The notes under the pieces are model-generated. The model was given only the letters and a program-made list of their open reading frames with translations. It did not search any database and was not told the origin of the DNA. A stretch of 64,000 nucleotides of DNA from Paraburkholderia phosphatilytica (lineage in GTDB: Bacteria > Pseudomonadota > Gammaproteobacteria > Burkholderiales > Burkholderiaceae): the NCBI RefSeq assembly GCF_003443895.1, contig NZ_QQOA01000019.1, forward strand, positions 62,001 to 126,000, written 5' to 3'. A program made the position numbers and the translations under genes. Of this stretch, positions 8,486-17,086 are shown in pieces (the first letter of the stretch is position 1; every line of letters starts with the position of its first letter).

Positions 8486-9608
8486 CATTCCGCACGGCTA
8501 CTCGCTGTTTCGCGACGATCTGGAGCACGTCTGCCGGGAACTCGCGCCGGTCTGGTCCGAGCTGCGCGGCGCGCATCTGTTTCTGACCGGCGCCACCGGC
8601 TTTTTCGGCATCTGGCTGATCGAGTCGGTGCTCTGGGCGAACGACGCGCATCGGCTCGGCCTCACCGTTACCGCGCTCAGCCGCGCGCCCGAACACTTTC
8701 TCGACGCGCGCGCGCCGCATCTGCGCGACCACGACGCATTGCGTTTCGTCGAGGGAGACGTAACGGGCTTCGAGATGCCCGCGCAACCGTGCACGCACAT
8801 CCTGCATGCCGCATCCGAAAGCAATGTGGACCAGCGCGCGGACTGGGCCGAACGGCAGTTGCGTACGTCAATCGACGGAACGCGTCGCGTGATCGAAATG
8901 GCCGTCCGGCATCAGTCGAAATCGATTCTGCTGACGAGTTCGGGTTCGGTCTATCTGCCGTCGGAAGGAAGCGACGGCACGCGATACGCCGAAGGTCCGA
9001 ACGGGCTCGCCGACTACGCATCGGAGCGAACCGTCTACGGACAGACGAAACGCATGATGGAGATCATGACGGCCGCGGCCGCGCAACAGCATGGCTTCCA
9101 TGCGCGGATCGCACGCTGCTTCGCGTTCGTCGGCCCGTATCTGCCGCTCGAGCACAACTACGCGATCGGCAACTTCATTCGCGATGCGCTGCATGGACGC
9201 ACGATCGTCGTGGGCGGCGACGGCGCGCCGCTGCGCTCGTATCTCTACGCGGCCGATCTCGTCGTCTGGCTGCTCACGATCATGAGTCGCGGCCGCAGCG
9301 GCGCACCGTACAACGTCGGCGGCAACGAAGCCGTATCGATCCGTGAGCTCGCGCAGCGCGTCGCGAAGGCGGCGGGCGCGCCCGCGGATGCCGTCGTCGT
9401 CAAGGGCACGCCGGTGCCGGGCGCGGCGCCGTCCGCGTATCTGCCTTCGCTTGCGCGCGTCGAAGCGGAACTGGGTGTACGTGCCGCGATTCCGCTCGAC
9501 GACGCGATTCACAGGACCCTGGCATGGCACGTCGCACGCGGCGAGCGGAGCATGACAGAAGCGCAGGCGTTCGCGCCATGCGTCAGACGCGCACGCGCGA
9601 ACCCATGA
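8478..9608 (+). CDS. NAD(P)-dependent extended SDR (sugar epimerase/reductase)
   Basis: A 376-residue extended SDR. The Rossmann motif LTGATGFFGIWL begins near residue 35, after an N-terminal extension. The catalytic Ser is in LLTSSGSVY, and YxxxK appears as VYGQTKRMM. C-terminal substrate-domain motifs include GDGAPLRSYLYAADLVVWL and YNVGGNEAVSIREL. The ATG at 8478 overlaps the previous stop by 8 bp. Substrate is not readable from sequence. Placed between rfbFGH and a ThDP enzyme, it is a candidate for the final ketone reduction of a CDP-branched deoxysugar (the role of YerF in yersiniose synthesis), or a CDP-sugar epimerase. Confidence 0.85.
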   Translation: MHDIPHGYSLFRDDLEHVCRELAPVWSELRGAHLFLTGATGFFGIWLIESVLWANDAHRLGLTVTALSRAPEHFLDARAPHLRDHDALRFVEGDVTGFEMPAQPCTHILHAASESNVDQRADWAERQLRTSIDGTRRVIEMAVRHQSKSILLTSSGSVYLPSEGSDGTRYAEGPNGLADYASERTVYGQTKRMMEIMTAAAAQQHGFHARIARCFAFVGPYLPLEHNYAIGNFIRDALHGRTIVVGGDGAPLRSYLYAADLVVWLLTIMSRGRSGAPYNVGGNEAVSIRELAQRVAKAAGAPADAVVVKGTPVPGAAPSAYLPSLARVEAELGVRAAIPLDDAIHRTLAWHVARGERSMTEAQAFAPCVRRARANP

Positions 9609-9655
9609 AGGCCTCGATGTTGGGCGCAGACTAACTTTCGACCGGGCTAACCGAG

Positions 9656-11461
9656 ATGACGATCAGTGTGGCGGACTATGTTTTCCAGCGCGTGGCCGAA
9701 GCGGGCGTCAAGGACGTGTTCATGGTGTCCGGCGGCGGCATCATGTACCTATGCGACGCGCTGGGCCGCGCGCCCGGTTTGCGCTACTGGTGCAACTACC
9801 ACGAGCAGGCCTGCGCAATCGCTGCGGACGCGTATGCGCGCGTGAGCGAAAACCTCGGCGTGTGCCTCGTCACAACCGGCCCCGGCAGCACCAACGCGCT
9901 CACCGGGGTTGCTGGCGCGTGGGTCGATTCGATCCCTGTGCTCGTGATCTCCGGCCAGGTGCGAACGGCGATCATGGCGGATTACGGGCGCCAGCGTCAG
10001 GTCGGTCCGCAGGAAATCAACATCACGCCGATGGCGCAGCCCGTCACGAAGCACGCGGTGACGGTCACGCGCAGCGAGGACGTTCGCCATGAACTGGAGA
10101 AGTGCCTGTACCTCGCGCGTGCGAGCCGCCCTGGGCCTGTGTGGCTGAATCTGCCGCTCGATATCCAGTCCGCGATGATCGAGCCCGACGAGCAGCGCGG
10201 CTACGAGCCCGAGCACCGCGCGACGCCGAAGCTCGATCATGATGCGGTCGGCAAGGTGGCGGAACTGTTCGCAGCGGCGAAGCGGCCCGTCGTGCTGTAC
10301 GGCAACGGCGTGGTGCTGGGCGGCGCGCGTCAGTCGTTCCGCAGGCTGCTGGAAGATCTGCGCGTGCCGGCAATGTCGACCATCAGCGCGCTGGACGTGC
10401 TCCCCGACGAGCATCCGTGCTTCCAGGGGCGCATCGGCCCCGGCGGCCAGCGTCGCGCGAACTTCGCGCTGCAGAATTCGGATCTCGTGCTCGCGATCGG
10501 CACCAGTCTGTCGATCTCCGCCATCGGCTTCAGCGACCAATTCGCACCGAAGGCAACAAAGATCCTCGTGAACATCGACGAGGGCGACCTCGAGAAACGC
10601 AACATCGCGATCGACCTGCCGGTGCTCGCGGATGTGAACGAATTCATCGCGGCGTTTCGCGCGCAGCTCGACGCACGCGGCGCGCTGACCGCGAGCAGGA
10701 TGCCGCAACGCTGGCTCGACGCGTGCGCAATGTGGAAGCGCGAGTATCCGCCCATGCCCGCCGCTGAGCATCTGCAGAAGGAGCACGTCGACATCTACGC
10801 AGCGTACGACGAACTCTCGCGCCAGCTCGGCGACACCGACATCGTCGTGAGCGGCAACTCGCTCGACGGCTGCATCATCGCGTACCAGAACCATCGCGTG
10901 AAGGACGGACAGATCGCGTTCACGAGCGCATGCATGGGCGCGATGGGCTGGGACCTCCCCGCGCTCGTCGGCGCCTGCATCGCGGACGATCGCCGCCGCC
11001 GCGGTGTGCTCGTCACGGGCGACGGCAGCGTGATGTTCAACATCCAGGAGCTGATGTTCCTCGGTCACAACCGGCTGAACGCGAAACTCTTCATCAGCAA
11101 CAACGACGGCTATCAAAGCATCCGCAACACGCAGACGCGTTTTTTCGATGGCCGTCAGGTCGGCACTGACGCGCATTCCGGCGTCGGCAATCCGGACTTC
11201 GAGCAGCTCGCCGCGGCGTTCGGGCTCAACTATCTGTTGATTTCGACGAACGCGGAACTGAAGGAATCGATCGCGCGCGTGTTCGACGACGATGGCCCGT
11301 GGATCGTCGAGATGAGAATCTCGCAGACGCAGCAGCGTTTCCGCGCGAGTTCGTACCGCAAGCCGGACGGCACGCTGGCGTCGCGCCCGATGGAAGACAT
11401 GGATCCGCTGCTGCCGCGCGAAGAACTGGAACGCAACATGACCCTGTTCGACGACGACTAG
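9656..11461 (+). CDS. Thiamine diphosphate enzyme, acetolactate-synthase-like (YerE-like candidate)
   Basis: A 601-residue protein with all three domains of the ThDP-dependent acetolactate synthase superfamily. The catalytic Glu is in NYHEQACAIAADAYAR (E50), TTGPGSTNALTG follows, a central FAD/DHS-like domain comes next, and the C-terminal ThDP/Mg motif is VTGDGSVMFNIQEL with a downstream SNNDGYQSI. Housekeeping IlvB is unlikely because no small subunit is adjacent. Directly downstream of rfbFGH and an SDR, it best fits YerE-type chemistry: decarboxylation of pyruvate and transfer of the two-carbon unit to C4 of a CDP-3,6-dideoxy-4-ketohexose. This specific role is inferred from context. Confidence 0.8.
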   Translation: MTISVADYVFQRVAEAGVKDVFMVSGGGIMYLCDALGRAPGLRYWCNYHEQACAIAADAYARVSENLGVCLVTTGPGSTNALTGVAGAWVDSIPVLVISGQVRTAIMADYGRQRQVGPQEINITPMAQPVTKHAVTVTRSEDVRHELEKCLYLARASRPGPVWLNLPLDIQSAMIEPDEQRGYEPEHRATPKLDHDAVGKVAELFAAAKRPVVLYGNGVVLGGARQSFRRLLEDLRVPAMSTISALDVLPDEHPCFQGRIGPGGQRRANFALQNSDLVLAIGTSLSISAIGFSDQFAPKATKILVNIDEGDLEKRNIAIDLPVLADVNEFIAAFRAQLDARGALTASRMPQRWLDACAMWKREYPPMPAAEHLQKEHVDIYAAYDELSRQLGDTDIVVSGNSLDGCIIAYQNHRVKDGQIAFTSACMGAMGWDLPALVGACIADDRRRRGVLVTGDGSVMFNIQELMFLGHNRLNAKLFISNNDGYQSIRNTQTRFFDGRQVGTDAHSGVGNPDFEQLAAAFGLNYLLISTNAELKESIARVFDDDGPWIVEMRISQTQQRFRASSYRKPDGTLASRPMEDMDPLLPREELERNMTLFDDD

Positions 11462-11523
11462 CGAGATGCATCCGGGTTGCCACACGAGCGCCGCAAGGCC
11501 GCCGACTTCTGACAAGGAAACGC

Positions 11524-12528
11524 ATGTCGTCCACACGGAAAATCCTGATCACCGGTGCCGACGGATTCATCGGCTCGCATCTGACCGAACATCTCGTCCG
11601 TGCGGGGCACGACGTTCGCGCGTTCGTGCTGTACAACTCGTTCAACTCGTGGGGCTGGCTCGACCGTTCTAGCGCCGAGATCCGCTCCGAGCTCGACATC
11701 TTCGCCGGCGACATCCGCGATCCGAACGGTGTGCGCAAGGCCATGGAAGGCTGCGACGTCGTGCTGCATCTGGCCGCGCTGATCGCGATTCCGTATTCGT
11801 ATCACTCGCCGGATACCTACGTCGACACCAACATCAAGGGCACGCTGAACGTCGTGCAGGCCGCGCGCGATTCAGGCGCGCGCGTCGTGCACACGTCGAC
11901 GAGCGAGGTCTACGGTACCGCGCGGACCGTGCCGATCTCCGAAGACCATCCGTTGCAGGGCCAGTCGCCGTACTCCGCATCGAAGATCGGCGCAGACCAG
12001 ATCGCGCTGTCGTTCCATCGCTCGTTCGGCACGCCGGTGTCCGTGCTGCGTCCGTTCAACACCTACGGGCCACGTCAGTCAGCACGCGCCGTGATTCCGA
12101 GCATCGTCATGCAAATCGCGGACGGGCGACGCGCCATCAAGCTCGGCGCGCTGCACCCGACGCGCGATTTCAACTACGTCGCCGATACCGTGCGCGCATT
12201 CGAAGCCGTCATGCACTGCGACGCGGCGGTCGGCCAGGTGCTCAATGCCGGCAGCGGCTTCGAGATCAGCATCGGCGACACGGTCAAGCTGATCGCGGAA
12301 ACGATGAACGCCGACATTCGCATCGAAACCGACGAAGCGCGGCTACGCCCGGAGCACAGCGAAGTAGAACGCCTGCTCGCCGATGCAAGCCGGCTGCGCG
12401 CGCTGACCGGCTGGAAGCCCGAACACGAAGGTCTCGACGGCTTTCGTCGCGGCATCGACAAGACCGTGCGGTGGTTCGTCGAACGCGACAACCTCGCCGG
12501 CTACAAGACTGGCATCTACAACATCTGA
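11524..12528 (+). CDS. legB: NAD-dependent sugar-nucleotide 4,6-dehydratase of nonulosonate synthesis
   Basis: A 334-residue extended SDR closely resembling LegB, which dehydrates GDP- or UDP-GlcNAc to the 4-keto-6-deoxy sugar in legionaminic acid synthesis. Diagnostic stretches are LITGADGFIGSHLTEHLV, FVLYNSFNSWGWLD, AALIAIPYSYHSPDTYVDTN and SPYSASKIGADQIALSF (YxxxK). The ATG at 11524 sits just before the Rossmann strand and follows AAGGAAACGC. Downstream genes supply the rest of the pathway. With a PtmE-like nucleotidyltransferase present, a GDP-linked substrate is more likely than UDP. Confidence 0.93.
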   Translation: MSSTRKILITGADGFIGSHLTEHLVRAGHDVRAFVLYNSFNSWGWLDRSSAEIRSELDIFAGDIRDPNGVRKAMEGCDVVLHLAALIAIPYSYHSPDTYVDTNIKGTLNVVQAARDSGARVVHTSTSEVYGTARTVPISEDHPLQGQSPYSASKIGADQIALSFHRSFGTPVSVLRPFNTYGPRQSARAVIPSIVMQIADGRRAIKLGALHPTRDFNYVADTVRAFEAVMHCDAAVGQVLNAGSGFEISIGDTVKLIAETMNADIRIETDEARLRPEHSEVERLLADASRLRALTGWKPEHEGLDGFRRGIDKTVRWFVERDNLAGYKTGIYNI

Positions 12529-12531
12529 GCG

Positions 12532-13692
12532 ATGACGCGCGCACACGACATCATCCGGATTGTTCGCGACGCATATGGCGGCGCGGATGGGCCGCTGCCA
12601 CTGCACGCGCCGATCTTCGCCGGCAACGAGCTCGCCTATGTTCAGGCGACGATCGAGTCGACCTTCGTGTCGTCGGTCGGCGCGTATGTTGACCAGTTCG
12701 AACGCATGCTCGTGGAGATCACCGGAGCCGCGCATGTGATCGCAACGACGAACGGCACGACGGCGCTGCAGATGGCGCTGCTGCTCGCCGGCGTCGAGCC
12801 CGGCGATCTCGTGATCACGCAGTCGCTCAGTTTCGTCGCCACGGCAAACGCGATCGCGCATGCCTCCGCTACGCCCGCATTCGTCGACGTCGAGATGACA
12901 ACGCTCGGCATGTCGCCCGACGCGCTGCGCGATTTTTTCGAGTGCGACTGCGAACGCGTGGCAGGCGGCGTCCGGCATCGCGCTTCAGGGCGGCGCGTGG
13001 CCGCCTGCGTGCCGATGCATGCGTTCGGCTTTCCGTGCCGTATCGACGAGATCGCGCGACTCTGCGCGCAGTGGCGCGTCGCGCTCGTCGAAGACGCCGC
13101 CGAAGCACTCGGCAGCTGGCGCGGCGCGCGGCATTGCGGCACGGCGGGACTGTTGGGCACGCTGAGCTTCAACGGCAACAAGGTCTGCACGACGGGCGGC
13201 GGCGGCGCGATCTTGACCCATGACGCGTTGATCGCAAAGCGCGCGAAGCACCTGACGACGACCGCCAAGATTCCGCACCGCTGGCGCTTCGAGCATAACG
13301 CGATCGGCTACAACTTCCGGCTGCCCAATCTGAACGCCGCGCTCGGCTGCGCGCAGCTCGAACAGCTTGACGCGTTCCTTGCGTTCAAGCGTGCACTGGC
13401 GCAACGCTATTGCAGCGCGTTCGACTCGGCCGGCATCCGCTTCCTCGTCGAGCCGCCGGACACGCGCGCGAACTACTGGCTGTGCGCGCTGCTGCTCGAC
13501 GACGAGGCCGAGCGCGACGCCTGCCTCGATATCACCAACGACGCCGGCGTGATGACGCGTCCGGTGTGGGAGCCGCTGCATTCGCTGCCAATGTTCGCGC
13601 AAAGCCCGTGCGGTCCGCTCACGGTCACCCACGACGTCAGCCGGCGTCTGATCAACATTCCGAGCGGCGTGCGCGCGATGGAGCCGACATGA
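12532..13692 (+). CDS. legC: LegC-family PLP aminotransferase
   Basis: A 386-residue DegT/DnrJ/EryC1 aminotransferase that installs the C4 amino group on the 4-keto-6-deoxy intermediate. The N-terminus PLHAPIFAGNELAYVQATI and SSVGAYVDQFE are typical of LegC. The PLP lysine is in SFNGNKVCTTGGGGAIL, preceded by the cofactor Asp in LVEDAAEALGS. It starts 3 bp after legB and ends in an ATGA overlap with the acyltransferase gene. Length is normal for the family. Confidence 0.92.
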   Translation: MTRAHDIIRIVRDAYGGADGPLPLHAPIFAGNELAYVQATIESTFVSSVGAYVDQFERMLVEITGAAHVIATTNGTTALQMALLLAGVEPGDLVITQSLSFVATANAIAHASATPAFVDVEMTTLGMSPDALRDFFECDCERVAGGVRHRASGRRVAACVPMHAFGFPCRIDEIARLCAQWRVALVEDAAEALGSWRGARHCGTAGLLGTLSFNGNKVCTTGGGGAILTHDALIAKRAKHLTTTAKIPHRWRFEHNAIGYNFRLPNLNAALGCAQLEQLDAFLAFKRALAQRYCSAFDSAGIRFLVEPPDTRANYWLCALLLDDEAERDACLDITNDAGVMTRPVWEPLHSLPMFAQSPCGPLTVTHDVSRRLINIPSGVRAMEPT

Positions 13693-14312
13693 AGGACATT
13701 CTGCTGATCGGCGGCGGCGGTCATTGCAGGTCCGTCATCGACGTGCTCGAAGCGACCGCGGCGTGGCGCGTCGCGGGCATCGTCGAGCGTCACGACAGTC
13801 CGGTCCGGAATGTGATGGGCTACGAGGTGATCGGCTGCGACGAAGACCTCGCGGCATTGCGCGCGCACTGCGAGTTCGCGCTCGTCACCTGCGGACAGAT
13901 CAAGTCGCCGGAGCCGAGGATGCGCCTCTTTCACGCGCTGAAAGCGGCCGGATTCACGCTGCCGGTGCTCGTGTCGCCGCGTGCCCACGTATCGCGCTCG
14001 GCAACGCTCGGCGAAGGCACGGTCGTCATGCATACGGCGCACATTGGGCCCGCGGCACGCGTTGGCGCGAACACGATCGTCAACACGCGCGCGTTGATCG
14101 AGCACGACGCCACGATTGGCAGTCATTGTCACGTGGCGACCGCCGCGGTCGTCAACGGCGGCGCGACGGTCGGCGACCGCAGCCTGATCGGCAGCGGCGC
14201 CGTGTGCCGCGAAGGCATCGCGGTGGGCGCCGACTGCGTCGTCGCGATGGGCGCGCGTGTCGTCAAGCCGCTGCCCGACCGCACGCTGTTCATCGGAGGA
14301 CCCACGACGTGA
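13689..14312 (+). CDS. NeuD-family sugar O/N-acyltransferase (LegH-like role)
   Basis: A 207-residue protein with the NeuD/PglD layout: an N-terminal Rossmann-like nucleotide-sugar binding domain (LLIGGGGHCRSVIDVLEA) and a C-terminal left-handed beta-helix of hexapeptide repeats (SRSATLGEGTVVMHTAHIGP, GANTIVNTRALIEHDATIGS, the catalytic His in EHD). In legionaminic acid pathways this position is filled by the N-acetyltransferase that acts on the 4-amino group. It overlaps legC (ATGA) and legI, so it is co-translated with both. The acyl group transferred cannot be read from sequence. Confidence 0.88.
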   Translation: MKDILLIGGGGHCRSVIDVLEATAAWRVAGIVERHDSPVRNVMGYEVIGCDEDLAALRAHCEFALVTCGQIKSPEPRMRLFHALKAAGFTLPVLVSPRAHVSRSATLGEGTVVMHTAHIGPAARVGANTIVNTRALIEHDATIGSHCHVATAAVVNGGATVGDRSLIGSGAVCREGIAVGADCVVAMGARVVKPLPDRTLFIGGPTT

Positions 14313-15313
14313 ACCCTACCTGCGCGATCATCGCGGAAGCCGGCGTCAATCACAACGGTTCGTTCGAGCTGGCCTGCCGCCTCGTGGATGCCGCTGCGAA
14401 AGCGCGCGCCGATTTCGTGAAGTTCCAGACCTTCAAGACCGAAAAGCTCGTCACCCGTCACGCGCCGAAAGCGGACTATCAGAAGCAAACGAGCGGCGCG
14501 AGCGAATCGCAGTTCGACATGCTGAAGCGTCTCGAACTGCCCGCGTCGGCGTTTCGCGAACTGGCCGCTTATTGTGACGAGCAAGGTATCGCGTTCCTGT
14601 CCACGCCGTTCGACATCGAATCCGCCATCTTCCTCGCCAGCATCGGCATGCAGGCATTGAAGGTCTCGTCGGGCGATCTCACCGACATTCCGTTCCTGCG
14701 CCAGCTGGGCGCGATGGGGCTGCCCATCATTCTCTCCACCGGCATGGCCACGCTCGGCGAAGTGGAAGACGCGCTTGAAGCGCTGGAAGCATCAGGCACA
14801 TCGCTCGAACGCGTCACGCTACTGCACTGCACGACCGAATATCCGGCACCGGTCGAAGAGGTCAACCTGCGCGCGATGCTGACGCTGCGCACCGCATTTC
14901 CACGTGCATCGACCGGCTATTCGGATCACACCGAGGGCATCGACATACCGGTCGCCGCGGCGGCGCTCGGCGCGCGGGTGATCGAAAAGCACGTCACGCT
15001 GGATCGCGCGATGCCGGGTCCCGACCATCGCGCGAGCATCGAACCGCACGAGCTCAAGCGCATGGTCGACGCCGTACGACGCATCACGTCTGCGCTCGGC
15101 GATGGCCGCAAGCGCCCGTCGGCTTCCGAGCTGCCGAATCGCGTAGTCGCACGCAAGTCGATCGTCGCGAGCCGGCCGATCGAACAAGGCGAAGCGTTGT
15201 CGCCTGACAACCTGACCGTGCGCCGGCCAGGTTCGGGCATTTCGCCGGCGCAATGGGATCGTGTAGTCGGCACGCTCGCAACGCGCGCCTATGCCACCGA
15301 TGAGCCGATCTGA
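14309..15313 (+). CDS. legI: N-acetylneuraminate/legionaminate synthase, GTG start
   Basis: A 334-residue NeuB-family enzyme that condenses phosphoenolpyruvate with a 6-carbon 2,4-diacetamido sugar to give a nonulosonic acid. Motifs in order: IIAEAGVNHNGSFELACRL, ADFVKFQTFKTEKLVT, the PEP/metal region STPFDIESAIFL and VSSGDLTDIPFL, LLHCTTEYPAP, TGYSDHTEGIDIPVAAAALGA. A C-terminal SAF (antifreeze-like) domain begins near RKSIVASRPIEQGEALSPDNL. The GTG start at 14309 overlaps the preceding stop and follows GGAGGA at a good distance. The sequence fits LegI better than sialate synthase because of its neighbours. Confidence 0.93.
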   Translation: MNPTCAIIAEAGVNHNGSFELACRLVDAAAKARADFVKFQTFKTEKLVTRHAPKADYQKQTSGASESQFDMLKRLELPASAFRELAAYCDEQGIAFLSTPFDIESAIFLASIGMQALKVSSGDLTDIPFLRQLGAMGLPIILSTGMATLGEVEDALEALEASGTSLERVTLLHCTTEYPAPVEEVNLRAMLTLRTAFPRASTGYSDHTEGIDIPVAAAALGARVIEKHVTLDRAMPGPDHRASIEPHELKRMVDAVRRITSALGDGRKRPSASELPNRVVARKSIVASRPIEQGEALSPDNLTVRRPGSGISPAQWDRVVGTLATRAYATDEPI

Positions 15314-15314
15314 C

Positions 15315-16250
15315 ATGAGCACACGGCTTCTCGTCATCGGCTACGGATCGATCGGCGCGCGCCACAGCAGGCTCGCGGCCGCACTCGGTGCGGACGTCGC
15401 GTGCGTGACGAAGCGTGCCGACGCGCCCTTCCCGGTCGCGGCGCGTTTCGCGAGCGTGGCCGATGCGATCGCCGCGTGCGACCCGCGGTATGTCGTGATC
15501 GCCAACGCCACCGGCCGCCACGCCGACACCCTGCGCGAACTGGATCGGGCCGGCTTCGGCGGACATACGCTCGTGGAAAAGCCGCTTTTCCGCGCGAGCG
15601 ACGACATGCCGCTCGCGCGGGCGTTTCATACGTCGGTCGCGTACAACCTGCGCTTTCATCCGCACGTCCAGACGTTGCGCGACGCGCTCGCGCAGCGCCC
15701 GCTCTACAGTGCCTGCTTCTATGCGGGGCAATACCTGCCGCAATGGCGGCCGCATGTGGACTACCGCGCGTCGTACTCCGCGCGCCGCGAAGAGGGCGGC
15801 GGCGTGCTGCGCGACCTGTCGCACGAAATCGATCTCGCAATCTGGCTGTGCGGGCGCCCGCTTTCGGTTGCCGCTGTCGGTGGACATCTGAGCGGACTCG
15901 AAATCGACAGCGAGGACGTCTATTCGATGCTGTCGCGACACGAGCGCTGCCCCGCGGTGACGATCTCGCTCAACTATCTCGACCGCACGCCGACGCGCAC
16001 GATCGCGATCAATGCACGCGATCTGAGCGCGAGTATCGATCTGGTCAACGGCACGTTGACGCTCAACGGCGAGATCACGCATTGCGGCGACGATCGCGAC
16101 GCAACGTATCGCGCGCAACTGCAGGCGTGGTTCGACCGCGACGCGTCGTCGCTGTGCAGCTTCGACGAAGGATGCGAAGTCGTCCGCTTCATTGCAGCCG
16201 CGGAAGCAGCCGCGGCAGAACGGCGCTGGGTGGACCTGCCGCGCCTGTAA
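15315..16250 (+). CDS. Gfo/Idh/MocA-family oxidoreductase
   Basis: A 311-residue protein beginning with a Rossmann strand, LLVIGYGSIGARHSRLAAALG. The Gfo/Idh motif VEKPLF (usually EKP) lies near residue 90, and a C-terminal alpha/beta domain contains GGGVLRDLSHEIDLAIWLCG. Such genes recur in nonulosonate and other amino-sugar clusters, where they act as NAD(P)-dependent sugar oxidoreductases. The reaction here is unknown. The ATG at 15315 (1 bp after the legI stop) is preferred to in-frame starts at 15291 and 15300, which would overlap legI and put extra residues before the Rossmann strand. Confidence 0.82.
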   Translation: MSTRLLVIGYGSIGARHSRLAAALGADVACVTKRADAPFPVAARFASVADAIAACDPRYVVIANATGRHADTLRELDRAGFGGHTLVEKPLFRASDDMPLARAFHTSVAYNLRFHPHVQTLRDALAQRPLYSACFYAGQYLPQWRPHVDYRASYSARREEGGGVLRDLSHEIDLAIWLCGRPLSVAAVGGHLSGLEIDSEDVYSMLSRHERCPAVTISLNYLDRTPTRTIAINARDLSASIDLVNGTLTLNGEITHCGDDRDATYRAQLQAWFDRDASSLCSFDEGCEVVRFIAAAEAAAAERRWVDLPRL

Positions 16251-16261
16251 CGACCACCAGG

Positions 16262-17083
16262 ATGGATCGACACGAAACGATGCGCGCCATATCGGAACTG
16301 ATGTCTCTGTCGGGAAGGACCGCGTTGATCACGGGCGGAGCCGGGCATATCGGCTCGGCGATTGCCGAGGCGCTGGCCGAGGCCGGCGCGACGATCGCGC
16401 TCGCGGACCGCACGCTGCCCGAACTCGAACGAAGCGCGGCGCAGCTACGCCGGTCGGCGTCCGCGACGGTTGCCACATTCGACGTCGAACTCGCGGACGA
16501 AGCGAGCGTGCGCGCGCTGCCCGGCCGCGTTGCCGGACAGTACGGCGGCCTCGACGTGCTCGTGAACTGCGCGGCGTTCGTCGGCACCACGCAGCTCGAA
16601 GGCTGGGCCGTGCCGTTCGAACAGCAGCTGAGCGCAGCGTGGCGCGCGGCGTTCGAGGTCAACGTCACCGCGGCATTCGAACTCGTGCAGCAGGCGCTGC
16701 CGTGGCTTAGGCGCTCCGGCAAAGGCGCGGTGATCAACGTGTCGTCGCTGTACGGCGTCGTGGGTCCGGACTGGCGGCTCTACGAGGGCACGACAATGGG
16801 CAATCCAGCCGCCTACGGCGCAAGCAAGGGCGCGCTGACGCAACTGACGAACTGGCTCGCGACGACACTCGCGCCCGACGTGCGCGTGAATGCGATGAGC
16901 CCGGGCGGCGTGTGGCGCGACCAACCTGCCGCGTTCGTCGAGCGCTATACGCAGCGCACGCCGCTGCGCCGCATGGCGACGGAAGAGGACTTCAAGGGCG
17001 TCGCGCTGTTCCTCGCAAGCGATCTGTCGAGCTACGTCACCGGCCAGAACATCGTCGTCGACGGTGGCTGGTGCGCATGGTGA
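16262..17083 (+). CDS. Short-chain dehydrogenase (PtmA-like)
   Basis: A 273-residue classical SDR with the cofactor loop LITGGAGHIGSAIAEALAE, NCAAF in place of NNAG, the catalytic Ser in VINVSSLYGV, YGASKGALTQLTNWLA (YxxxK), and a C-terminal VTGQNIVVDGGW typical of the fold. In Campylobacter legionaminate loci an SDR (PtmA) occupies an equivalent position, supplying the amino-sugar precursor; equivalence here is inferred from context. The start is uncertain: the ATG at 16262 has an AGG only just before it, and in-frame ATGs at 16280 and 16301 would also leave an intact SDR. Confidence 0.85.
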   Translation: MDRHETMRAISELMSLSGRTALITGGAGHIGSAIAEALAEAGATIALADRTLPELERSAAQLRRSASATVATFDVELADEASVRALPGRVAGQYGGLDVLVNCAAFVGTTQLEGWAVPFEQQLSAAWRAAFEVNVTAAFELVQQALPWLRRSGKGAVINVSSLYGVVGPDWRLYEGTTMGNPAAYGASKGALTQLTNWLATTLAPDVRVNAMSPGGVWRDQPAAFVERYTQRTPLRRMATEEDFKGVALFLASDLSSYVTGQNIVVDGGWCAW

Positions 17084-17086
17084 GCC

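Noticed and set aside
9749..11536. Minus-strand open frame of 595 codons opposite the ThDP enzyme
   Set aside because: The plus-strand product has intact catalytic motifs; the antisense frame is compositionally biased and lacks a ribosome site.
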